The notes below the pieces were generated by a model. The model did no database searches, had not been told where the DNA came from, and worked only from the letters and a program-made list of their open reading frames with translations. The position numbers were made by a program, and so were the translations under genes. Below are positions 19,500 to 28,770 of a stretch of 35,761 nucleotides of DNA, in pieces; within the stretch, counting starts at the first letter, position 1, and each line of letters opens with the position of its first letter. Source of the stretch: Nemertoderma westbladi. Lineage: Eukaryota; Xenacoelomorpha; Nemertodermatida; Nemertodermatidae. The DNA lies in assembly GCA_032718475.1 (NCBI GenBank), contig JAUCBJ010000516.1:1-35761 (forward strand), given 5' to 3'.

Positions 19500-21011
19500 C
19501 TATCGTATTAATATTCTGTCACCGACTTGGATGCCATGGGGTTTCACACTATTTCTTCTATCAAAGTAATTCTTCATTTTGGTTTTCTGAATCTTGTCGA
19601 AATATTGTGCTTTAGCAAGTATGGCTCGTTGATTCATTAAGTTTATTGCTGGAATCTTTGTTCTTACTCTTCGACCCAATAAGAGCTCAGCTGGTGGTAC
19701 CCCTGTCATCGAATGTTGAGTATTTCGGTACATAAACAGAAATTTCTGTAGCGCTTTGGACAATGGAATTTGCTGTAACTTTGCTGCTTTCAGTGATTTC
19801 ATCATTGTCCTAAAGAACCGCTCAATCTCTGCATTGGCTTGAGGATAATATGGTGTTATTTTACGATGATGAATCCCCCACTCTTGACAAAACTCCTTCA
19901 TCTTCTTACTTCTAAATTGTGGGCCATTGTCCGAAATTATTGTCACTGGTACACCATGAGTGGCAATTAACTGTTCTAGGCAAGTAAGGACCACATCAGT
20001 CTCAGTGGAGTTAAACAAATAGCAATCAGGCCAACGACTTGATGCATCAATTATACCTACTATATATTTCCCATTTCCATTTGGAAGTGGACCACATATA
20101 TCCACATTCAGTTCTTGCCACGTATCTTGCATTTTAGTTGGTATGAGAGGTTCAAATATTGTTCTGGTATTCTGTGCAACGCATTGTATACAGGATTTGA
20201 TAGATTCTTCAATTTCGTTGTCCATTTGGGGCCACCATACCTTTGTCCGCAGCAGCGACTTGGTACACACAATACCTTGATGGCCTTCATGGGCAATTTC
20301 AATAATTTGTTTATGTAATTTCTGTGGAATTAATATTCTGGATTCTCTGATTATTAGACCTCTTTTATTTGTTAATTCATTCGAGATTGTCTTATATCGT
20401 TTTACTTTCTCACTGGACCAGTTATTAGTCGATAGCGCATCCTGCAGGTCCAAAATTTCTTCGTCTTCTATAGAATATTTTATGAGTTCTTGTAGCGTAA
20501 TTGCCCGTGGTACAGAATTGCTTATAATATAACTTAAATAAGATTTGGCAATTTCTTGTTCTACAGACACATTTCCTACTGATTCAATTGGTTTTCGAGA
20601 TTGCAAATCCGATGGATTAGTTTTACCCGGCATATATTTCAAATTTAATTTATATTGCTGTGTTTTCATGCACCAGCTAAGAATGCGTGCATTTGGTGTT
20701 CCTTTGGGGCTAAACAACACCTCTAATGGTTTATGATCAGAATAGATGATGAATTCTTGGCCATAGATATATATGTAAAACCTTTCACATGCCCAGGCAA
20801 CTGCCAATGCTTCTCTTTCAGTTTGTGAATATCTTCTTTCCGTAGGAGTAAGAGATCGCGAAGAATACATTATACTTTGGAGCTTATTGCCTCCACTATC
20901 CTGCATAATAATTGCTCCTAGACCAACTGGGCTTGCATCCACTATTAGAGATGTTGCCTTATTTGGGGTGAAGTGTCCCACTAGCGTTTCATCTGTAATG
21001 ATATCTGTCAA
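19500..21011 (-). pseudogene. Ty3/Gypsy pol fragment: RNase H and integrase
   Basis: 503 codons. RNase H at about 18-140 shows D25 in LIVDAS, E67 in SQTEREALAVAWA and D92 in YSDHKPLEVLF. The integrase zinc-binding HHCC is H241, H244, C274 and C277. The integrase core has D304 (NVDICGPL), D361 (SDNGPQF) and E397 (NAEIERF), with exactly 35 residues between the second aspartate and the glutamate (D,D35E). The C-terminal region ends VGDRILIR and then breaks. RNase H degrades the RNA strand during reverse transcription; integrase joins the cDNA to the chromosome. Catalytic residues are intact, but the fragment lacks RT in frame and has no real start. Confidence 0.95.
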
Positions 21012-21680
21012 TGTTTGGAAACAGTTTTCCTCTATTTTTGTCCATTGCCATTTCTGTTCCTTCCTAGTTAGCTTTTTAGTTGCGAGGTTTGGTATAAATC
21101 GGGACAGAAACCCAATTAATCCTTTAATTAATTAATTAATCACAATTAATTATGGCCATAAAATTCAACTTCTCTTGCTGCAAAGGTGCATTTCTCCAGT
21201 TTAAGTGTTAGATTGTTTTCCTCCAGTGCTTCCAAGACTCTTTTCAGAGCATCATTTCAGAGCACATTATCATGTAATGATTTTCCCCATATAATAATAT
21301 CATCTGCTATATTTCTACTTTGAGGACAGTTTATTAATATTTGACTGAGGATTTTCTGTCCTTCCTGAGATGCTGAGGTTATTCCCATAACCAATCGTTT
21401 ATATCTATATAGCCCCTGATGGGTTGAAAATGTTGTTATTTCTCTGGATTCTTCATCCAGTTCTATTTGGTGGTCTCCTCAAGTCAAATTTCGTGAATAC
21501 AGTTGCCCCATTAATGTTTTCTAGAATTTCCTCGAAAGTCGGTATTGGATATCGGCTGCGTACTATGGCTTGATTGGCTTGTCGAAGATCTACACACATG
21601 CGTAAATCTCCGTCTGGTTTAGGGGCTGTAATTGATGGGGATATCCATGGTGTTGGTCCCTCTACTCTTTCAATTATTCC
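21012..21680 (-). pseudogene. Ty3/Gypsy reverse transcriptase region, multiply frameshifted
   Basis: The minus strand shows RT motifs in different frames: VEGPTPWISPSITAPKPDGD and LRMCVDLRQANQAI near 21640-21560, the KFDL catalytic motif near 21490, HQGLYRYKRLVMGI near 21420, and the active-site box as ADDIIIWG near 21290 (alanine where many have YxDD tyrosine-variable). The frame breaks just after KFDL and again before 21140, where an AATTAATTAATT run replaces expected coding sequence. Confidence 0.85.
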
Positions 21681-22770
21681 CTCTTATTAGCATTTCTTGA
21701 ATTTTACGTTCCACTTCTCCTCGAATTTGGAAAGGGACCCTCCTGTATTGTTGAGCCACTGGTGGATAGCTCATGTTGATGTTGAGCTTCTGTTGATGTT
21801 CTTTGATTATTTGGTTTGTTGATTCCGGGATTTTGTTTCTTTTTGTTGTTATTGAATGGATATCTGTGCCCAAACTGTGCTGGTTGTTTATTATAAGTAG
21901 TCCGAGTTTCTGTGCTATTTTGCTAGATAAAATATTTCCAGCAAATTCAGATTCAGTAACTAACACCCTATCAATTTCCCAATGCCCATTCACCTCTATT
22001 ACTGATAAATACTCACCCTGCAATGGTATCGATTCTGTACATCCATAAGCTCGGGGTTTGGCTGTTGTTGGTTGTAACGTTATGTTTCTCTGCTGTTGAA
22101 TTATATAATTGAAAGTAAATCCATCAATCATTGTTACAGTTGACCCTGAGTCAGCTAACATCTCAGTTTTTATTCCATCCAACTGTATAGTACACATTTC
22201 TTTCTTTCCCACCAGATTAATATAAGTGTTATCAATGTGGAAAACAAATGTATCATCTTCATTATCTAAATACTCTATCTGATGATTGGTATTATTGTAG
22301 GCTTCTATATTCTCATTCTCCCAGATCTCCCTGACTCTGGGTTGGTTACTATTACTATTGTTGTCGTTTGATTTCCGACGGCAAGCAATTGCAATGTGAT
22401 TTTGTATTCCACAATAGTTGCAGCTTTTTCCTACAGCCGGGCATGACCGATCACCAAATGCATGATCTGTCCGCGTACATCCAAAGCAAAAATAGGTTCC
22501 AGTCCCATTATTTGAGAAACATTGAGGTTGTGTATTGTTTTGTGATTGAGCAGATTGGGTTGTCTGTGGACAGACACTGGCTTCTCCTTCCCATCGTCGT
22601 GGTTGGAATCGTGGTTGGAGTTGTGGATGTTGACGTAGTTTGCCTGCTGTTTGAGGTGGATTTCTCCATTGTTCCCTTCCATCGTGAGTCAACAGTACAG
22701 CAGTATTCCCTAAATGCTGCACTGCAGCGGTACCGGTATGTGAACTATAATCCCTAAAGTAATACCTCAC
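21670..22770 (-). pseudogene. Ty3/Gypsy gag nucleocapsid and protease, fused to LTR read-through
   Basis: 366 codons. Residues 1-30 are translated from the LTR-like repeat (start 22770) and are not authentic gag. Residues 31-90 are a glutamine-rich linker. Zinc knuckles lie at C95-x2-C98-x4-H103-x6-C110 and C117-x2-C120-x4-H125-x4-C130. The aspartic protease motif LADSGST is at 205-211. The frame ends at the RT N-terminus (residues about 335-366, RRVPFQIRGEVERKIQEM). Gag packages RNA and the protease cleaves the polyprotein. The capsid domain is absent because of a 5' deletion. Confidence 0.93.
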
Positions 22771-22847
22771 TAGTCCCCCAGGGTATATCTCCCCGTCCTC
22801 CTTTCAGTTTTGAATCTCCCTCCACCTGTATATTCTACAACACTATA
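22681..22847 (-). repeat. 5' LTR-like repeat of the Ty3/Gypsy element
   Basis: Partner of 18773-18939. Its outer edge (CTATA at 22843-22847) abuts the duplicated unit that starts ACCGGTGAGAGG. Confidence 0.8.
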
Positions 22848-22931
22848 CCGGTGAGAGGTGACCACTCCGTTTGGTTCCCGGTCCCCCTGCGCTAATTATA
22901 TCGATACTGTTGTCCTCCAGCGTGTAAACGC

Positions 22932-23137
22932 AGGTCGACAACAGACAGCTGACAAACACAGCCGACAGCTGACAAACACAGCCGACAACCGACAGCTGAC
23001 AAACACAGCCGACAACAGACAACTAAAAAACAAAGCCGACAACAGACAGCTGACAAACACAGCCGACAACAGACAGCTGACAAACACAGCCAACAACAGA
23101 CAACCGACAAACACAGCCGAAAACAGACAGCCACCAA
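22932..23137. repeat. 27-bp minisatellite, about 7 copies
   Basis: Units of the type GACAACAGACAGCTGACAAA followed by CACAGCC, with some shortened units. The related array at 25868-26072 has a different arrangement of long and short units, so it has changed since duplication. The 100-codon plus-strand frame across it (NRQLTNTAD repeats) begins at GTG and is probably a by-product of repeat length. Confidence 0.92.
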
Positions 23138-23179
23138 CCGATATTAATGGTAATTATTGATAATTATCAATTGTCGAAA

Positions 23180-23335
23180 ATGAACATGTTACATTGGCTG
23201 GAATTTCCGACGACAGGTCACTTTTTCATATTTGACGTTGTTGGTTGCTGCTTGCTGGTTGCCGGTATAGTATTTTTACCCTTGGGTTTTGGCCATCAAT
23301 GGTATTTGAATTATATCAAGTTAAATACAATCAAT
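23180..23335 (+). CDS. Possible first coding exon of a small membrane protein, unidentified
   Basis: From ATG at 23180 (MNMLHWLEFPTTGHFFIF) the frame is strongly hydrophobic in the middle (VVGCCLLVAGIVFLPLGF), which would make one transmembrane segment, and ends KLNTIN before GTGAGCCC, a good splice-donor sequence in phase 0. Without splicing it reads on to 23371. An upstream in-frame ATG is at 23147. The duplicate at 26118-26279 keeps the frame over a 6-bp insertion but has an in-frame TAG. No downstream exon is found. It could equally be chance hydrophobic coding in T-rich DNA. Confidence 0.25.
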
Positions 23336-23699
23336 GTGAGCCCAATATTACGATGTGAAAACTTATTTTGATTGATTAAATTGGGGTGTGTTGAATCTGA
23401 TGTAGTCTTTGATCATAGTTACGTACTGTGTCAACACTGTACAGTAGGCCTATATTTTTTGGTGTCGTCATAGCTTTGTGAAATGAGCCAAATCTATTGT
23501 TTAACATTCTAGTAATTAAGGTATGTTGAAGCTTTTTAGCAATATTTTTTATTTTCTGTGTAAAAATTTATTTACGATGTAATATTTGTATAATAATATA
23601 GTAACGACAATATAATAATAGTATATTGCCATATTTAATAAAACTCAATTTTAATTCTTTCGCTTTTTTCTTTTAAATAGTGCTCTGTTGAATAAAGTT

Positions 23700-23910
23700 A
23701 GTGTGAATGCTCAGTTGGTTTGTAGATTCGAACCCCGCCAGAATCGACTCAGTCTTTCATCCACTGAGGTCGATAAAATGTGGACCAGTTGAATGAATTA
23801 CTCGGTCAAAACTTGGGATAAGGAGTAGCGCCCACCCCTACCTTCGGGTAGCATCTATTGGAAGAGGAGCCTTAGGGTCGGCTTCTTCCGTCGGCTTGCC
23901 CGACTTGTAT
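23700..23910 (+). mobile_element. SINE remnant in duplicated unit, copy 1
   Basis: Related to the 10.1-kb SINE: GCTCAGTTGG, B-box-like GATTCGAACCCCGCC, core TTTCATCCACTGAGGTCGAT plus AAAATGTGGACCAGTTGAAT, and tail GCGCCCACCCCTACCTTCGG. The tRNA-like head lacks its anticodon part (A-box region joined straight to the B-box region). It is a distinct subfamily from 10140-10375. Confidence 0.85.
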
Positions 23911-23937
23911 CGCCTAACTTTGACTATTCAACCACAA

Positions 23938-23947
23938 CCCCCCCCCC
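23938..23947. repeat. C10 run, expanded to C23 in the duplicate
   Basis: The equivalent place in copy 2 (26883-26905) has 23 C followed by further C blocks, a clear length change since the duplication or a sequencing uncertainty. Confidence 0.9.
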
Positions 23948-24477
23948 ACCCCAGCACAACCGCATTACGGGGATATACGTAGTAATAACCGGGTGTGGAT
24001 GATTTCCCCTGGGTACCCAACTGAATAATCACATAAATTGAGCTTAAAGCTAAATACAATGTGTTTATATTTCTTTCGATTTTTTAATATCGATTGACAA
24101 TAACGCAAAAGATAAAGCAATTTTCTGTCAATTACAACGCATAATAGTAATATATTAAAAATATATTGCTTGGATTTATTTATTTATATTTACATGGATA
24201 CCGGGATATCTTGCCTACATAAAATTACGGATTTTAATTTAAACCCACTAACTTGGTGACGAGTTAAGAGTTGTTGCTTCTTTTAGAAGAAAGAAGACGT
24301 ACCCTTGCAGGTATGATCGCGATCGGCTGTACCAACAATGCAAACAAATGGGATATGACTAAAAATTATTTGCTGGGGACAGGGCTCCCTTCAGGGTAGG
24401 CCTAAACGACCAATCATAAATGGATGGTATTAAGCATGCTGTGTGTTTCTTTTTATCATGCATGCATGTATAAAAAC

Positions 24478-25280
24478 TTGTTAGATCTCATTGATGATTG
24501 CGAAAACCCTTCTCTACCTGTCTGTTTTTTGATCGAATGTTTAGGACTGAAAAAATAAAAATACATCGAGGGTACAATTCGAACAATGTTTGAAGCACAT
24601 AAGATGTCAACAACCAAAATATATTCGGCATTCAAATAACAATAAATATGGTCAAACTCTGTGAGAAGTTTGAATTTATTATTTTCTTGTGATGATTGCA
24701 GTTTAGTAATGAAGGGGTAGTAGTAATAGGATTACGGGGCGTAATTGCGAATTAGATAGAACACTGTAGTCGTGAATGAATAATTTTCAAATCTTCAAAC
24801 CTGTTTTGTGACATGGGTCAATAATATTATAGGAGGGGAGATTAAACTGGTGAAACCGGAATGAAAATCTCGATAAAGTGCACCAAACGATATCGATGAT
24901 GTACATAACATATTCATAGTACGGAGTAGATGTTGTTACTAAATTTAAAGTAATCAATAAACCATTTCTGTGTACATATTTTTGAAATGTAATTAGAAAG
25001 TGTCTCAAATGGCCCCAAACGGATGTGGAATATAACAGGCCATGAAAATATCATTATCATAAAGGACTCGCTTAATTGTAAGGGCAGCGATCCTTGTCTT
25101 GTGACTAAAAAGGAGCTACTGTAATATAAAGTACCATCACATATTGCGCAAGCTAAGGAATTTATTTTACAGTAACTATGTTATCTATTGTACCTTCATA
25201 TTTACAGGGGTCATACTGTACATCGGTGGCGGTGCTATCATTATCTGGAGGGAATGCTAACATTATAACATCCAAGCAAC
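24478..25280. other. Unique spacer between the duplicated units
   Basis: AT-rich DNA with no copy elsewhere in the window. A 73-codon minus-strand frame (24787-25008) shows no recognisable motif. Confidence 0.4.
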
Positions 25281-25302
25281 CTGCCAAGAATCCCAACAAT
25301 CC

Positions 25303-25785
25303 AGTACCTAACTGATCTAGACTTTGCTGATAACTTAGGAGTACTCTCAGAATCACTAGAGGGAGCCCAACGGCTCCTCGGCTCATTAGAACATGCTGCT
25401 TCTAGTGTTGGTCTTTTTATTAACTCCAGAAAGACCAAAATTTTCACAGTTAACTTTGAAAGTCCTCAGCAAGTCTCCGATCGTATGAGCATAAGCTCAA
25501 AGGATGGTATGCTTGAGCATGTGGACGACTTCTGTTACGTGGGATCATGGATCCGGAAGTCAGTTGAGGACCTTCGAATACGTAAGGGAACGACATGGGC
25601 AGCCTTGGATAGGCTTTCCAGGATTTGGAAGTCACCGAGAATTAATCGGAAACTTAAGGTCCGATTATTTAGAGCAGCAGTAGTTCCAGTACTCCTCTAT
25701 GGGAGTCCGTGCTGGGCTCTAACTACCGAGGACACCAAATCTCTGGATGGCACATTCACAAGAATGCCACGCATGGTTCATTGTA
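25303..25785 (+). mobile_element. LINE copy 3: internal fragment
   Basis: Matches copy 2 from TACCTAACTGATCTAG (13769 onward) to GGTTCATTGT. It includes the FADD codons (here ADN: GCTGATAACTT replaces GCTGATGACTT, changing the second aspartate to asparagine), SISSKDGMLEHVDDFCY, and LYGSPCWAL. It starts just after a scrambled CCTGCCAAG at 25281 and is cut at 25785 by the duplicated unit. About 480 bp; both ends are lost. Confidence 0.93.
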
Positions 25786-25799
25786 CCGGTGAGAGGTGA
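25485..25799 (+). pseudogene. LINE copy 3 C-terminal coding fragment
   Basis: 104 codons from MSISSKDGMLEHVDDFCYVG through WIRKSVEDLRIRKGTTWAAL to LDGTFTRMPRMVHC, then running into the duplicated unit, which supplies the stop. A chimeric frame with no expected function. Confidence 0.9.
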
Positions 25800-25867
25800 C
25801 CACTCCGTTTGGTTCCCGGTCCCCCTGCGCTAATTATATCGATACTGTTGTCCACCAGCGTGTAAAC

Positions 25868-26072
25868 GCAGGTCGACAACAGACAGCTGACAAACACAGC
25901 CGACAGCCGACAGCTGACAAACACAACCGACAGCTGACAGCTGATAAACACAGCCGACAGCTGAGAAACACAGCCGACAACCGACAGCTGACAAACACAG
26001 CCGACAACAGACAACTGAAAAACAAAGCCGACAACAGACAGCCGACAAACACAGCCGAAAACAGTCAGCCAC
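25868..26072. repeat. 27-bp minisatellite, copy 2
   Basis: Same motif as 22932-23137 (AGCTGACAAACACAGCCGAC) but with extra short units such as GACAGCTGACAGCTGATAAA. Confidence 0.9.
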
Positions 26073-26117
26073 CAACCGATATTAATGGTAATTAATGATA
26101 ATTATCAATTGTCGAAA

Positions 26118-26279
26118 ATGAACATGTTACATTGGCTGGAATTTCCAACCAAAACGACAGGTCACTTTTTCATATTTGACGTTGTTGGTTGCTGCTAGCT
26201 GGTTGCCGGTATAGTATTTTTACCCTTGGGTATTGGCCATCAATGGTATTTGAATTATATCAAGTTAAATACAATCAAT
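26118..26279 (+). pseudogene. Duplicate of the short membrane-protein-like ORF, with a stop
   Basis: Corresponds to 23180-23335. A 6-bp in-frame insertion (about 26147-26155) is followed by an in-frame TAG at 26196-26198, in the middle of the hydrophobic stretch. The GTGAGC donor-like sequence is kept at 26280. Confidence 0.3.
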
Positions 26280-26644
26280 GTGAGCCCAATATTACGATGT
26301 GAAAACTTATTTTGATTGATTAAATTGGGGTGTGTTGAATCTGTATGTAGTCTTTGATCATATTTACGCACTGTGTCAACACTGTACAGTAGGCCTATAT
26401 TTTTTGGTGTCGTCATAGCTTTGTGAAATGAACCAAATCTATTGTTTAACATTCTAGTAATTGAGGTATGTTGAAGCTTTTTAGCAATATTTTTTATTTT
26501 CTGTGTAAAAATTTATTTACGATGTAATATTTGTATAATAATATAGTAACGACAATATAATAATAGTATATTGCCATATTTAATAAAACTCAATTTTAAT
26601 TCTTTCGCTTTTTACTTTTAAATCGTGCTCTGTTGAATAAAGTT

Positions 26645-26856
26645 AGTGTGAATGCTCAGTTGGTTTGTAGATTCGAACCTCGCCAGAATCGATTCAGTCT
26701 TTCATCCACTGAGGTCGATAAAATGTGGACCAGTTGAATGAATTACTGGGTCAAAACTTGGGATAAGGAGTAGCGCCCACCCCTACCTTCGGGTAGCATC
26801 TATTGGAAGAGGAGCCTTAGGGTCGGCTTCTTCCGTCGGCTTGCCCGACTTGTATC
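26645..26856 (+). mobile_element. SINE remnant in duplicated unit, copy 2
   Basis: Same insertion as 23700-23910, carried along by the duplication; the same tRNA-head deletion is present, so it is not an independent event. Confidence 0.85.
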
Positions 26857-27370
26857 GCCTAACTTTGACTATTCAACCATAACCCCCCCCCCCCCCCCCC
26901 CCCCCACCCCCCCACCGCAGCACAACCGCATTACGGCGGGGATATACGTAGTAATAACCGGGTATGGATGATTTCCCCTGGGTACCCAACTGAATAATCA
27001 CATAAATTGAGCATAAAGCTAAATACAATGTGTTTATATTTCTTTCGATTTTTTAATATCGATTGACAATAACGCAAAAGATAAAGCAATTTTCTTTCAA
27101 TTACAACGCATAATAGTAATATATTAAAAATATATTGCTTGGATTTATTTAATTTTATTTACATGGATACCGGCATATCTTGCCTACATAAAATTACAGA
27201 TTTTCATTTAAACCCACTAACTTGGTGACGAGTTAAGAGTTGTTGCTTCTTTTAGAAGAAAGAAGACGTACCCTTGCAGGTGTGATCGCGATCGGCTGTA
27301 CCAACAACGCAAAAAATGGTATATGACTAAAAATGATTTGCTGGGGACAGGGCTCCCTTCAGGGTAGGTA

Positions 27371-27718
27371 GATTAATTCTCGGTGACTTCCAAATCCTGG
27401 AAAGCCTATTCAAGGCTGCCCATGTCGTTCCCTTACGTATTCGAAGGTCCTCACCTGACTTCCGGGTCCGGTTTTTATACATGCATGCATGATAAAAAGA
27501 AACACACAGTATGCTTAATACCATCCATTTAGGATTGGTCGTTTAGACGACCAATCCTAAATGGATGGTATTAAGCATACTGTGTGTTTCTTTTTATCAT
27601 GCATGCATGTATAAAAACCGGACCCGGAAGTCAGGTGAGGACCTTCGAATACGTAAGGGAACGACATGGGCAGCCTTGAATAGGCTTTCCAGGATTTGGA
27701 AGTCACCGAGAATTAATC
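27371..27718. repeat. Near-perfect palindrome, 172-bp arms, 4-bp centre
   Basis: Left arm 27371-27542 is the reverse complement of the right arm 27547-27718; the centre is TTAG. The arms contain a LINE segment (GGAAGTCAGGTGAGGACCTT and onward) joined to the flank of the duplicated unit (CCTAAATGGATGGTATTAAG to GTATAAAAAC), so the fold-back happened after the LINE inserted. I see no mismatch between the arms. Confidence 0.95.
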
Positions 27719-28173
27719 GGAAACTTAAGGTCCGATTATTTAGGGCAGCAGTAGTTCCAGTACTCCTCTATGGGAGTCCGTGCTGGGCTCTAACTGCTGA
27801 GGACACCAAATCTCTGGATGGCACATTCACAAGAATGCTACGCCGGGTTCATTGTGTCAAGTACAATGCACACATCTCCAACCAGACACTATATAACATT
27901 GGAGGTGTCTCATTGGTTCCCCCAAGCTTCACACTAGAACAAAATCGCCTCTGCTTTGCAGGACATTGCTTTCGCCGTGAGGACCAGCCAGTGGATAATC
28001 TTGTACTTTGGCAGCCTCATGGAGTGAATAAGCATGGTGGACAGCCCATGACTTTCTTGAGACGCATCTTAAATGACACTGGCCTTGAAGATGCGGATGA
28101 TCTAGCAAATTTCATGGGTGATAGGGAGTTGTGGCGGCGTAATTTTGTCGACAAGCCGGCACAGCATTCTTAA
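27565..28173 (+). pseudogene. LINE copy 4 C-terminal ORF
   Basis: 202 codons, the first 18 or so from host DNA (MVLSILCVSFYHACMYKN), then RKSGEDLRIRKGTTWAALNR through to the family's C-terminus. Differences from copy 2 include SFTLEQNRLCFAGHC and LANFMGDRELW. It lacks all of RT, so it is only the post-RT segment. Confidence 0.9.
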
Positions 28174-28216
28174 AAATGCAGCTGCAATGTAGCATGCCGA
28201 TCCTAGTAGTAGTAGT
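27619..28216 (+). mobile_element. LINE copy 4: 5'-truncated, intact to the 3' tail
   Basis: Starts at CGGACCCGGAAGTCAGG directly after GTATAAAAAC of the duplicated unit and ends with CCGATCC (TAG)4 TA. It keeps the AGGTGAGGAC that copy 2 lacks. Its frame is open to the terminal FVDKPAQHS codons (stop at 28171-28173). Confidence 0.95.
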
Positions 28217-28770
28217 AGTATCATACTGTTTATTAGCAACAATATGTGGAAGTTAAAGAAGCAACTAGCTGAGTTTTTCCCCAAGATCCAGAGACTATTA
28301 GAACCTTTTGCCCTGAACTACGGCTCGACAACAAACTTTCGCGTGGTATCTAGGCACCTACAAGTCATATATCAAGATCCCGCGACAATATTTATATAGA
28401 AAATCTAAAATCAAATATTACAATTAATTTGTTGGGATATAATCACCATCTGAATGCAACAGCTTTGCAATGCGAATTTATTTCTCCATTGACATTCATT
28501 CAATCCCATTTAATCTAATCGACTTAAAATAAATGAAAATGGTGAAAGTAATTAGATAAATCAGGAATAGCGGCTCCGTTTACAATAATAAAGATCATAA
28601 CCACTTCAAATCTCATATATAATGATATGCATATGCAAGCCCATGAAGCACTGCACTCCAGAAATAGTTAATATCATCTCGTAGAATATGTATCCCCCTT
28701 TATGGAAAAAGTTCCAGGACTAAGGTCGGAATGGGATGAAAGTTGGAATAAAGATAATCCTATTAAACCA
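28217..28770. other. No recognisable feature
   Basis: AT-rich DNA after the LINE tail; it does not match the sequence expected to the right of the LINE insertion site in duplicated unit copy 1. Confidence 0.45.

Larger units (their letters stand above)
18773..22847 (-). mobile_element. Decayed Ty3/Gypsy (mag-like) LTR retrotransposon
   Basis: Minus-strand order: LTR-like repeat, gag nucleocapsid, aspartic protease, reverse transcriptase, RNase H, integrase, LTR-like repeat, which is the Ty3/Gypsy order. The paired CCHC knuckles with a CPA.G..C.YC context resemble mag-type Gag. The capsid part of gag and the expected primer-binding site are missing: nucleocapsid linker follows the LTR almost directly. 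RT carries at least two frame breaks and pol is broken near its end. Low LTR divergence (about 3%) suggests moderate age, yet the interior is badly broken. It is not competent. Confidence 0.92.
22848..24477 (+). repeat. Duplicated unit, copy 1 (at least 1,630 bp)
   Basis: From CCGGTGAGAGGTGACCACTC to GCATGTATAAAAAC it is matched by 25786-27368 plus 27547-27618, with a few per cent divergence. Order inside: one 30-bp minisatellite-type motif, GATATCG-rich linker, 27-bp minisatellite, short hydrophobic ORF, AT-rich DNA, SINE remnant, poly-C, AT-rich DNA. The left boundary falls at the same base in both copies although the neighbours differ (LTR here, LINE at copy 2). The right boundary is unknown because copy 2 is interrupted by a LINE. 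It may be a mobile element or a segmental duplication. Confidence 0.9.
25786..27368 (+). repeat. Duplicated unit, copy 2, left part
   Basis: Homologous to 22848-24396 in the same orientation. Differences include the 27-bp array structure, a 6-bp insertion and a TAG in the short ORF, a TATG insertion-type change near 26343, and the poly-C expansion. The homology stops at AGGGTAGG (27361-27368), where an inverted LINE piece begins. Confidence 0.92.

Noticed and set aside
22932-23137. Possible CRISPR array
   Set aside because: Repeats are directly tandem with degenerate, repeat-derived intervals, not spacers.
22858-23160. 100-codon frame in the 27-bp minisatellite and its copy at 25796-26095
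   Set aside because: Starts at GTG and is made of repeat translation (NTADNRQL); frame retention follows from the 27-bp unit length.
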